A stretch of 64,000 nt of DNA from positions 1 through 64,000 of the forward strand of contig NZ_JTDB02000015.1 in assembly GCF_000785435.2 (NCBI RefSeq). Direction: 5' to 3'. A program made the translations under genes and the position numbers. Under the pieces are notes generated by a model. That model was not told the origin of the DNA, did no database searches, and saw only the letters and a list, made by a program, of their open reading frames with translations. This document shows positions 27,030-34,164 of the stretch, piece by piece (within the stretch, counting starts at the first letter, position 1; each line of letters starts with the position of its first letter). The stretch comes from Paraburkholderia sacchari (GTDB lineage Bacteria > Pseudomonadota > Gammaproteobacteria > Burkholderiales > Burkholderiaceae).

Positions 27030-27045
27030 AGATAGTCATATATCA
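27030..27045. promoter_or_regulatory. Weak 16-bp palindrome variant (AGATAGTCATATATCA)
   Basis: Right arm exact, left arm two mismatches; lies 43 bases before the next gene. Confidence 0.4.
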
Positions 27046-27088
27046 TTCCTTAGAATTTCTGATACGCTTAATGCAGGACTTTTCCCCT

Positions 27089-27736
27089 ATGACTACGAAG
27101 AAGAGCACGATCGCAAGGCCGTCACGGGCCAAAAGTGCCGCGCGGCCTGCGACCGCAGTAAAGCGGGTGCCGAAGAAGCAGCCGCCGAAGGTCAAGGCGG
27201 CATCGTCTCGGCAGGGCGTCACGAAAGCTCCAGCAGCACCCAAGCGCGCGAGTTCCAGCAAGGGAGTCGCGCAGGATCAGGAATTGGTAGCGGCTGACAC
27301 GCGTCCTCGGAGTACGCGCGGTGGGCGCATTGGCAGGCCAAAGACCCGCTTCGAAAATCTTCAAGCGGTGCCTACCCGCTGTCCGTCGCACATCTACACG
27401 TATCTGCGAGGGATCACGCCGTTCTTGTATCCGTCGCTGACGGCGATGTTCGAGGACATGATTACCCGGTTCCTGAAAGAGCAACCGTGGGAGCACGGGT
27501 TGCATTGGCGCAAGCCCAAGACTGCAATGACCTACGCGAAGGGCATGGCCGGCGCGACCGGCTGGTCGCAAGTCAACATACAGTTGCCGCTTGAACTGAA
27601 GGAGCGGGTGACGAACGTAGCGTCGGTGTGCGGCGTGTCCAACGCATGCCTTTGTTACACCGCTATTTTCTGGTGGGTCCAGTACATCTACCCGCCCGCG
27701 AAGATGGTGGGTTCAAGTTCAGCCACTAGCGCGTGA
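27089..27736 (+). CDS. Basic DNA-binding-like protein with ribbon-helix-helix-like C-terminus
   Basis: 215 residues from ATG 27089 (AGGA ten bases upstream; ATG 27071 also possible). The first 90 residues are Lys/Ala/Pro-rich like a histone tail. The C-terminal half has two segments that look like a strand followed by two helices, the clearest being VNIQLPLELKERVTNVASVCGVSNACLCYTAI-type, as in ribbon-helix-helix proteins. A nucleoid-like or accessory plasmid-maintenance role is plausible. It stands alone between the trb and par units. Confidence 0.65.
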   Translation: MTTKKSTIARPSRAKSAARPATAVKRVPKKQPPKVKAASSRQGVTKAPAAPKRASSSKGVAQDQELVAADTRPRSTRGGRIGRPKTRFENLQAVPTRCPSHIYTYLRGITPFLYPSLTAMFEDMITRFLKEQPWEHGLHWRKPKTAMTYAKGMAGATGWSQVNIQLPLELKERVTNVASVCGVSNACLCYTAIFWWVQYIYPPAKMVGSSSATSA

Positions 27737-27940
27737 CAAAAAAGATTGGAAAAGCGCGCGCTGAACATTGTGAAAATCTTCCCCGTCGTTCGAGGGTTTC
27801 GAGCAAAGTTTGCGCGATCGTGAGCCACCAAGTGGCGCGATTCACCCAAAGATTGGAGGCTCCCGTTCTAATCTTTATTGTCACGAGTCAGCCCCGCAAT
27901 CGGCGTGAAAGTCTCGAAACGCTCGTGCTCGGGGCGCGGC

Positions 27941-27954
27941 TTCCTACGTCAGAA
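27941..27954. promoter_or_regulatory. 14-bp palindrome site 8 (TTCCTACGTCAGAA)
   Basis: Uses the rarer TTCCTACGT half-site; 108 bases before the par operon. Confidence 0.6.
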
Positions 27955-27987
27955 AAGCCGCCTCGCGTGGTCTTTTTGGAAGTTGGT

Positions 27988-28003
27988 TAATATAAATAAT
28001 TCA
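27988..28003. promoter_or_regulatory. Weak 16-bp palindrome variant (TAATATAAATAATTCA)
   Basis: Nine of twelve arm positions match. Together with the site at 28028 it would give two tandem operators 40 bp apart. Confidence 0.35.
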
Positions 28004-28021
28004 GTGCTTGCGCGTGAATTG

Positions 28022-28049
28022 ATAGCTTGATATCATCATAGCAAGCTAT
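28022..28049. promoter_or_regulatory. Extended operator of the par operon
   Basis: Inverted repeat ATAGCTTG (28022-28029) and CAAGCTAT (28042-28049) enclosing TGATATCATCATAGCA (28028-28043), a TGATAT-family element with one mismatch. It ends 12 bases before the start of the tandem ribbon-helix-helix gene, ideal for autorepression. Confidence 0.65.
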
Positions 28050-28061
28050 AGAGGGGTAGAA

Positions 28062-28445
28062 ATGACCGATGCAAAAGAGCAGAAACAGCCAGTTCTGATC
28101 AGGCTCCCTCTCCCGATTCAGGACTGGTTGTTTTCCCAAGCGGTCGAGGTGGCTTCAGAGCAACGAAAGCGAATGTCGGTGCCGTCGCTCATTGTCGCGA
28201 TGCTGTCGGACGAGACAGATACGGATATCACTGCCATTGATGATGCGTCGCCCGTGGAGGGCAGCGTTGAAAAGAAGTCCGTCTTGGTCCGGCTTCCGAT
28301 GTCAGTATATGACCGCCTGTTTTCAGAGTCGGTGGAGCTGGCTCGATCGCGTCGCGTGCGAATCTCCGTGCCGTCGCTCGTTGTTGAAAAGCTGAGTCGC
28401 TTGCACCGGCAAGCACAAGGAAAACAACCAGAGGCCAGTTCGTAA
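28062..28445 (+). CDS. Tandem ribbon-helix-helix-like regulator ahead of parA
   Basis: 127 residues made of two similar halves. Half one: QPVLIRLPLPIQDWLFSQAV...SVPSLIVAMLS; half two: KSVLVRLPMSVYDRLFSESV...SVPSLVVEKLS. Each looks like a beta-strand plus two helices, so the chain would be a covalent ribbon-helix-helix dimer. RBS GAGGGG is upstream. Being first in the par operon and next to a strong inverted repeat, it is a likely autoregulator and a candidate reader of the 16-bp palindromes. Confidence 0.7.
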   Translation: MTDAKEQKQPVLIRLPLPIQDWLFSQAVEVASEQRKRMSVPSLIVAMLSDETDTDITAIDDASPVEGSVEKKSVLVRLPMSVYDRLFSESVELARSRRVRISVPSLVVEKLSRLHRQAQGKQPEASS

Positions 28446-28481
28446 CGTCGAGCTGGCTGAACTACATCGGGTAGAGCCAAC

Positions 28482-29231
28482 ATGCCGAAGTTGATCGTGG
28501 TAACGAACCAGAAGGGCGGCGTCGGCAAGACGACGCTCGCGGTTCACCTCGCGTATGCCGCTGCTGAGACTGGCGGGCAGGTGCTTGTGGTTGATTTTTG
28601 CGGGCAGGGGAATGCCTCACAATTTCTGACGCGGGATCTGCGAATCAACAAGAGGCGCGGTGGCGCCGAAATGCTGTTCTCGGACGGCGTCGATCTGCCG
28701 TACACCGATACGCCGATGGACAACGTAAAGGTGCTTCATGGGCATCTGTACCTTGAAGAGCTGGACACACAGAAAGAGGACTTGCTGAAAGTCGCGATCA
28801 AGATTCGGGCCAAGGTGCGGTCCTTGCCGTTCGACTATGTGATTTTTGACACTCCACCGGCCCTTGGGCCTCGCATCGCCAGTCCGCTGCTGTGGTCGGA
28901 TACGGCGCTGTTGACCGTGCAGCCGTTGCTGTCCTCGATAACCGGCCTGGATGACACATTTGATACGATCCGGGCCGTCCAGAGGGTCAACAAGGCGCTG
29001 AATGTGCAGATGGTGGTCAACCTGTTCACGAAGTCGTCCAAGACGCAGCGCGAGTTTCGCGAGGCGCTTCAGCAAAAATTCGGACGTTCCATCGTTGAGG
29101 AATTCTCGTTGCGCACGCCTGTGTCAGACGCTCTCCAAAACTTCCGACCGGTTTGGAGCCACGCTCGCGACAAGAAGCTTGGCCGGCACTGGAAAGATTT
29201 CGCCAACCGTATTTTGGATGTGACTGTTTAA
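28482..29231 (+). CDS. parA: ParA partition ATPase
   Basis: 249 residues. Deviant Walker A KGGVGKTT at residues 11-18, Walker A' around VLVVDFCGQGNAS and Walker B YVIFDTPPALG. There is no N-terminal helix-turn-helix domain, so it is the small-form ParA; the first gene of the operon may supply repression instead. Starts 36 bases after the regulator and 12 before parB. Confidence 0.93.
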   Translation: MPKLIVVTNQKGGVGKTTLAVHLAYAAAETGGQVLVVDFCGQGNASQFLTRDLRINKRRGGAEMLFSDGVDLPYTDTPMDNVKVLHGHLYLEELDTQKEDLLKVAIKIRAKVRSLPFDYVIFDTPPALGPRIASPLLWSDTALLTVQPLLSSITGLDDTFDTIRAVQRVNKALNVQMVVNLFTKSSKTQREFREALQQKFGRSIVEEFSLRTPVSDALQNFRPVWSHARDKKLGRHWKDFANRILDVTV

Positions 29232-29243
29232 GGATTTGAACTA

Positions 29244-30359
29244 ATGGGCACGCTCGATTTTTTAAACAGCATTGACGCGCCGACCGCGCAGGTCATCAGT
29301 ATCGACATTGATATGGTTGAGCCTGACGCGAAGCAGCCGCGCACGAAGTTCCGCCCGGTCGACGGCGTGATTGAACAGTCAGTGCAGACGGCTCTCGAAG
29401 AGCTGGCCGACGACATTTCTGCAATCGGCCTCACGCAGCCGATCATCGTCCGCGAAGTGGGCGATGGCCGTTACTGCATCATCGCTGGAGAGCGCCGTTG
29501 GCGCGCGTTTCGACTCAACCGTGATCGTGGCCTTCCCGACTCGCAGGAAATTCCTGCGATCGTTCGACAGGACCTTACGGCGGCGAAACTGCGACTCGTG
29601 CAGTTGTCTGAAAACCTCCAGCGTGACGACCTGACTGATCTGGAGACGGCGCTCTTCTTGAGGGACACGCTCGAAGAGTATCCGGACCTTCAAAAGCAGG
29701 AACTGGCCAAGGTGATGAACAAGAGCAGCCAGTACATTTCTCGCGTGCTCGCGCTGCTCGACCCGAAGTGGTCCGATGTCGTGGACTCGGGCATGATTAC
29801 TTACGCTTCCTTGCTTGAGCAGTTCCGCCCGTTGCCGCCTGAGGTTCAGGAGCAGCTGAAGACGAAGGCGCGGGAAGAAGGCCGCGCGCTAACGTCGGGC
29901 GACATCAGGGCGGCAAAGAGCGCGGCCGGCAAGGGAGGGGCGAAAGGACCTCCGCAGCCGACCGGGCCGGTCACGGTCGATCCTGCTTTGGCGCAGAAGG
30001 TGCAGGAGTTGATCAATCAACAGGCGCCGGAAGGCGAGAGCTATCGGCCAAGTGCAGCGGCGAAAGCAGGACCCGCGCCGCGCGATCGGATCAAGGACAC
30101 GGGCGGGGAACCCGTCATCCCCGCGGGGACGGGCGTACTCAGCGGCGTGGCCCAGCAGAAGCGGGAAGCCCGTCTTACGCTTCAGCAGATTGAGATGATG
30201 CTGCACCACGGCGCCGTAGCGGACAAAACCCATACCGTCGCTCTTTCGCTGCCCGTCGAAGAAATGAAGCAATCGATCGTGGCGATGGGCGGCACGTTGC
30301 CTGAAGACGACAGCCAGCTTGCGACGGTGCTGGCTTCAACGATCAACAAACTCGCTTAA
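29244..30359 (+). CDS. parB: ParB/KorB-family DNA-binding partition protein
   Basis: 371 residues. N-terminal ParB nuclease-like domain with GLTQPIIVREVGDG and the GERRWRA box near 79-85, then a helix-turn-helix at about 154-172 (LAKVMNKSSQYISRVLALL). A Gly/Pro-rich linker precedes a C-terminal domain of about 70 residues. ParB proteins bind palindromic parS sites and spread from them; KorB of IncP plasmids uses the same fold to repress many operons. It is the leading candidate for the dispersed 14-bp palindromes. Confidence 0.92.
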   Translation: MGTLDFLNSIDAPTAQVISIDIDMVEPDAKQPRTKFRPVDGVIEQSVQTALEELADDISAIGLTQPIIVREVGDGRYCIIAGERRWRAFRLNRDRGLPDSQEIPAIVRQDLTAAKLRLVQLSENLQRDDLTDLETALFLRDTLEEYPDLQKQELAKVMNKSSQYISRVLALLDPKWSDVVDSGMITYASLLEQFRPLPPEVQEQLKTKAREEGRALTSGDIRAAKSAAGKGGAKGPPQPTGPVTVDPALAQKVQELINQQAPEGESYRPSAAAKAGPAPRDRIKDTGGEPVIPAGTGVLSGVAQQKREARLTLQQIEMMLHHGAVADKTHTVALSLPVEEMKQSIVAMGGTLPEDDSQLATVLASTINKLA

Positions 30360-30370
30360 CTTGGTCGACG

Positions 30371-30394
30371 GACGGGCTCAGGCCCGTCTTTTTT
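30371..30394 (+). terminator. Terminator of the par operon
   Basis: Seven-bp stem GACGGGC/GCCCGTC, loop TCAG, then TTTTTT. Confidence 0.92.
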
Positions 30395-30427
30395 ATTCGC
30401 AAAGTAATTTAAAAAAAGGATTAAACC

Positions 30428-31720
30428 TTGCGTATCAGATGGGGCGCTAACGTCGTCAACGGGGCAGAGGTTGGATGGGAACCGGGCCGCGTTGCGAACC
30501 CTCACATCGGGGTGTTCGCCGACAGCGGTATGGGTAAGACCACCATGCTGCGTCGGATCGTGGCCGCGATGAAAGAGAGCGGTCATCCGCGCGTGCGCTT
30601 TCACGTGTTCGACGGCCACGGCGATGTCGATATTCCCGATGCGTCATCTGTCACGTTTCACGAATCGTCCGATTTCGGCTTCAATCCGCTGGAGCTGAGT
30701 GCTGATCCTGAGTTCGGCGGCGTCCGAAAGCGAATCCAGTCGCTCATCATGGCGATAAACCGGACATCGGTCAGGCTGGGACCGCGCCAGGAGCGCGCGT
30801 TGACGCGGCTGCTCGTAGCTTTGTACCGTCGCGAAGGGTTCGTGATGGAGGACCATACGACGTGGGCCGCGGACCCCGCGAACGGGAAGCGCTATCCGAC
30901 GTTGCTCGATGCAATCGAGTATGGAAGGGAGCGGATCAAGGTGGTGGCTACCGGGTCCAATCAGCGTGCGGTGAATGCGTTACAGGACGTGTTTCGCGCG
31001 GCAAAGCAGAAGCGCATCAAGGAAGAGGCGCTGTCGCGTCCGGGCGCTGACGATGAAGCGTTGGCGAAGCTCGAGCGCGAGTTGCAGTCTGCACGAGAGA
31101 AGGCGATCGATGCCTTCACCGAAGCGGTGATGACCGCGCATACCGGAGATGAGTTCGAGGACGCACTCGACGCAGAAGGGCAGAAGGAAACGCTTGAGTC
31201 GGTGATCGACCGTCTTGAAAATCTGTACCAGATCGGTATCTACCGCAGTACACCGCCACCGCTTGATACCCGCAACAGGGTCTGGCGTTACATCATCAAG
31301 TCACTGAGCCGCGACGAGAAGAAGCTGTTCACGCTCACCAGGCTGGAAACTATTTTTACGCGTGCCGTCCAGCGTGGCATTACCGATGAGATTCTGGACG
31401 TGATCGTGCTCGATGAGGCTCATTGGTATTCGGATAGCTCTGAAGACTATGTGATCAACCGCATGGTGCGGGAAGGGCGGAAGTTCGGAATTAGTATGGT
31501 CTTTGCCTCTCAAGCTCCCTCAGATTTTGCCGATATCCTCATTGGTAATCTTGGCACAAAACTGTTATTGGGGCTCGATCATACCAATAATGCCTACGTG
31601 GTCCGAAAACTGGGTGTAAGCGAGGCTTCACTCAAGTCCATCATTCCGCATCGTCGGGTTCTCGTTCAAATGAAGGGAATTGGCGAACTGGCAACAGGGG
31701 CGACCTTGGTCAGTCTGTAG
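30428..31720 (+). CDS. HerA/VirB4-type P-loop ATPase
   Basis: 430 residues from a TTG start (AGGA seven bases upstream, no better start). Walker A DSGMGKTT near 31-38, Walker B VIVLDEAHW near 323-331, and a FASQAPSD sensor, the pattern of HerA/FtsK-like DNA-pumping ATPases. A charged coiled region lies between. It has no membrane segment, so it is not an extra coupling protein. HerA relatives work with nucleases or in plasmid processing; no nuclease partner is adjacent, so its job is open. Confidence 0.8.
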   Translation: MRIRWGANVVNGAEVGWEPGRVANPHIGVFADSGMGKTTMLRRIVAAMKESGHPRVRFHVFDGHGDVDIPDASSVTFHESSDFGFNPLELSADPEFGGVRKRIQSLIMAINRTSVRLGPRQERALTRLLVALYRREGFVMEDHTTWAADPANGKRYPTLLDAIEYGRERIKVVATGSNQRAVNALQDVFRAAKQKRIKEEALSRPGADDEALAKLERELQSAREKAIDAFTEAVMTAHTGDEFEDALDAEGQKETLESVIDRLENLYQIGIYRSTPPPLDTRNRVWRYIIKSLSRDEKKLFTLTRLETIFTRAVQRGITDEILDVIVLDEAHWYSDSSEDYVINRMVREGRKFGISMVFASQAPSDFADILIGNLGTKLLLGLDHTNNAYVVRKLGVSEASLKSIIPHRRVLVQMKGIGELATGATLVSL

Positions 31721-31759
31721 GTGCGACCAGATACGGAACACTATATTTATGCCAATTGA

Positions 31760-31787
31760 ATGTTACAAAATGTTTTGTTCGTAACAT
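31760..31787. repeat. Nested inverted repeat
   Basis: ATGTTAC (31760-31766) pairs with GTAACAT (31781-31787). Inside, ACAAAA and TTTTGT flank TG. It lies in the 242-bp gap after the HerA gene; the lack of a following T run makes it an operator candidate rather than a terminator. Confidence 0.55.
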
Positions 31788-31843
31788 AATGCGTCGTTTG
31801 TTCAGGTGGTGAATCGGTTGCTGTGTGGGGCAACGTCGCTCGC

Positions 31844-31857
31844 TTCCAACGTCAGAA
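31844..31857. promoter_or_regulatory. 14-bp palindrome site 9 (TTCCAACGTCAGAA)
   Basis: Located in the gap before the 31963 gene, 57 bases past the nested inverted repeat. Confidence 0.75.
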
Positions 31858-31962
31858 GGGAGCAAGCGGCCAAGTATAGAGTAGTCGCGTTTCGGTAAAT
31901 AGCGATTGCTCTTTACTTACTGCAAAGTTCGCGTATCATGTCACTCAATAAGAAGGTGACGT

Positions 31963-32274
31963 GTGGATAGACCAGTTCTGCTCATTGGGGGTTGTATGTT
32001 TAAGGAATCGTCGTCGTCGTCGTTTTCGGTACTTGGGTCGCGGGTCTTCGCCGAGGAAGGTGGCTATGTGCCTCCCGCCGAGCGCGTGGTGGCTCCGGAA
32101 GTTTTGGCGAAGGTCTTTGCGGACGGCCCTTTGCCGTTTCCGACGAACGCAGACGGTTCGGTTGAGCTTGCGACCTATATGCAGTGGCTCACCGCGACAT
32201 GGGACGCAGGCATTGCGGCGTTCGGCGAGATGTCCGAGATTGAGACGCCGCTGGTTGCCCCTGCCACTACGTAA
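31963..32274 (+). CDS. Small protein of unknown function
   Basis: 103 residues from GTG 31963 (GAAGG six bases upstream); an ATG at 31996 would give a 92-residue form beginning MFKESSSSSFSVL. Contains a Ser run, then VPPAERVVAPEVLAKVFADGPLPFP, and ends in a Pro/Ala tail. No family recognised. It opens the unit that continues with the KorA-like gene. Confidence 0.6.
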   Translation: MDRPVLLIGGCMFKESSSSSFSVLGSRVFAEEGGYVPPAERVVAPEVLAKVFADGPLPFPTNADGSVELATYMQWLTATWDAGIAAFGEMSEIETPLVAPATT

Positions 32275-32321
32275 AGAGTTGGTATATAGTTACCGTGTAA
32301 TCGACAATCACGGGACCGGGT

Positions 32322-32861
32322 ATGACCGAGCAGGATTTCGCGGACCTAGTCCGGGATACGAAGTTAAGCCAGACGAACCGCGATGCGGCTCGCCTGGTGC
32401 TTGTGGAGAACATGAAACCGATTGATGCTGCGGCAGCGTCGGGTATCTCCAAGCAACGCCTCAACCAGATTCTTACGGTGGTCCGCACAGCTGAGGAAAG
32501 GCGCAACGAGACAGCGCTTCTCGAACAGGTCCGACGCGGCGGCTCCGCTTCCATCTCCGACTCAGTTGCTGTTGTCGAGGCCAGCTATGCGGTCGCCGTC
32601 AAGACGGCGCGCGATCAGTATGGCGATGACACGCTTATCCAGACACCGAATCCGAACGGGCGAGCGGTCGGCGAGATAGTGGGCCGCACGGATTTTCACG
32701 TCGTGCAGGCGGTTGGTCGGAGTGCCGTCGTTATCCACGATCTTGCCAAGCTCGATCGGGCGCCGGCTGTTGGGCGCAACGTCGCTATCGACTATTCGAA
32801 GGGTATGGGCGTCGTCTCGGATAGGACGAAGACGCAGGATCGCGGCGGCGTCACGCGTTAG
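32322..32861 (+). CDS. KorA/TrfB-like repressor fused to a KfrB-like domain
   Basis: 179 residues. Residues 2-60 (TEQDFADLVRDTKLSQTNRD, ARLVLVENMKPIDAAAASG, ISKQRLNQIL) align with the KorA/TrfB helix-turn-helix of IncP plasmids, including the conserved hydrophobic spacing. Residues about 112-164 form a KfrB-like module (VGEIVGRTDFHVVQAVGRSA, VIHDLAKLDRAPAVG, IDYSKGMGVV), followed by the tail DRGGVTR. KorA normally represses replication and transfer operons; the fusion is unusual. It may be a second candidate reader of the dispersed operators. Confidence 0.75.
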   Translation: MTEQDFADLVRDTKLSQTNRDAARLVLVENMKPIDAAAASGISKQRLNQILTVVRTAEERRNETALLEQVRRGGSASISDSVAVVEASYAVAVKTARDQYGDDTLIQTPNPNGRAVGEIVGRTDFHVVQAVGRSAVVIHDLAKLDRAPAVGRNVAIDYSKGMGVVSDRTKTQDRGGVTR

Positions 32862-32930
32862 TCGATTGGCGCGATTTCTCCGGTTGGTCGCACCAGGGCT
32901 TTGTCGAGGAACCGGTTTATCTGCATTACA

Positions 32931-32948
32931 CTGATTAAAAGTAATCAG
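32931..32948. promoter_or_regulatory. Palindrome before the 32963 gene (CTGATTA-AAAG-TAATCAG)
   Basis: Perfect 7-bp arms with a four-base centre, the same 6-4-6 geometry as the TGATAT family but with TGATTA arms. It ends five bases before the GGAG of the next gene. Confidence 0.5.
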
Positions 32949-32962
32949 AATTGGAGCCTGCC

Positions 32963-34099
32963 ATGACTGAAACTGTGACTGGAGATGTCGCGCCGCAAGA
33001 AACCGGGAAAAACCGTAGCCGTCGATCCGTCGATCCCGACGTAAAGCGGCAGCGTTTGAATCCGCTCGATGGCGATGTGGATGGTGTGTCGATCACGTTT
33101 GACGGAAATTCGAGCTACGCGGTTCGCTTCGGCTACAACCCGGATCTCGTCGCACAAATTCGTGCGATTCCGGGAGCGGCGTTCGACGGCAACGATGCCT
33201 GGCGGGTGCCGGTGGCGCAGTACGACGCATTGGCCGAAGTGTCTGCGTCAATGCGCAAGGAGTACCTGCTCGATGTCGCGGCACACGATGGCATTGTGTC
33301 GCTCGCGCAGCAAGCGGCGCGCGAGCGGCAGGACACGGCTGAAGTGCAGCCGCGTCTGAGCGAATTTCATCCGCGCGACGAAGCGCTGCGGGGTGAAATC
33401 ATCAGCGTGAACGATCGCTATGCCGCGCAGCTGACCGGAAACGGCAGGCGCGATGGCGTCGCGTTTGTGACGCTGCACCGGCTCGCCGATCTGTCAGAGG
33501 CTGTCCTGAAGGGTGACAAGGTTTCCATCACCTATGACGAGAAGGGGCGTGCGAAGGTCGGGCAATTGCTGACGGTGGAAGAAAAGCTCGATGCCTCGCT
33601 GGGCAAATCCGTCGACGGCGTGAAGGTGACGCAAGAGGGTGGCCAGTACAGGATCGAGTTCGACTATAACCCTGCGCTCGCTGATCGCATCGCGCGAATC
33701 GACGGCGCGGATTTCAAGCGCGACGAAAAGATTTGGGTCACGGACGCAAACCTTAAATCGTTTGTGGCTCGCGCTGTCAACGATATGCGCAAGGAGGTTG
33801 TAGCCGATCGCGCCGACCGCGACCAGATGATGGAAGTTGCCGCGGAACTTATCGATTCGCCGAAAACGCATGACGCATTCACTGCGGACGGGAAGGGGTA
33901 CAGCGGTCGGGTGCTTGCGATCAACGATCGTTACGTGCTGCAACACAGCGGAAAGGACCATGTGACGCTGCACCGTGCGCGTAGCTTCGAAGAACTGCCA
34001 GCGGCAGGGCAGAACGCGCGGATTTCTTACAAGCAGGGCAAGGCCCAGGTGAACGAGCAATCGCACGAGCGAGAGCGGAATCAGGGCGTGGCGCGCTGA
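32963..34099 (+). CDS. Protein with duplicated HARP-like plus KfrB-like modules
   Basis: 378 residues; ATG 32963 has GGAG six bases upstream. The protein is an internal tandem duplication. Each half starts VDGV(S/K), has a segment resembling HARP-type domains (FGYNPDLVAQIRAIPGAAFD... WRVPV; FDYNPALADRIARIDGADFK... WVTD), and ends in a KfrB-like module (RGEIISVNDRYAAQLTGNG...; YSGRVLAINDRYVLQHSGK...). The last residues are RNQGVAR. Function unknown; likely a DNA-associated plasmid protein. Confidence 0.7.
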   Translation: MTETVTGDVAPQETGKNRSRRSVDPDVKRQRLNPLDGDVDGVSITFDGNSSYAVRFGYNPDLVAQIRAIPGAAFDGNDAWRVPVAQYDALAEVSASMRKEYLLDVAAHDGIVSLAQQAARERQDTAEVQPRLSEFHPRDEALRGEIISVNDRYAAQLTGNGRRDGVAFVTLHRLADLSEAVLKGDKVSITYDEKGRAKVGQLLTVEEKLDASLGKSVDGVKVTQEGGQYRIEFDYNPALADRIARIDGADFKRDEKIWVTDANLKSFVARAVNDMRKEVVADRADRDQMMEVAAELIDSPKTHDAFTADGKGYSGRVLAINDRYVLQHSGKDHVTLHRARSFEELPAAGQNARISYKQGKAQVNEQSHERERNQGVAR

Positions 34100-34136
34100 A
34101 CGCGTGGGGCGCTGAGCGTCGCAAGTTGGCGCTCAG

Positions 34137-34152
34137 TGAATTTAATAATTCA
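34137..34152. promoter_or_regulatory. Palindrome before the 34165 gene (TGAATTTAATAATTCA)
   Basis: Perfect 6-bp arms and a four-base centre, extended by G/C to 7 bp. Same geometry as the TGATAT family with divergent inner bases; it ends 12 bases before the start codon. Confidence 0.45.
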
Positions 34153-34164
34153 CGGGAGTCAATC

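Larger units (their letters stand above)
27737..28061. other. Intergenic region upstream of the par operon
   Basis: No gene is supported. It contains two direct copies of AAAGATTGGA (27741-27750 and 27848-27857), a 14-bp family site and an operator-like inverted repeat. A centromere could lie here, but no dense repeat array is seen. Confidence 0.5.

Noticed and set aside
27741..27857. AAAGATTGGA direct repeats as an iteron or centromere array
   Set aside because: Only two copies, about 107 bp apart; too few to support an array.
27733..27990. 85-residue open frame overlapping the stop of the preceding gene
   Set aside because: No ribosome site, unconvincing composition, and it runs through a 14-bp palindrome and promoter-like DNA.
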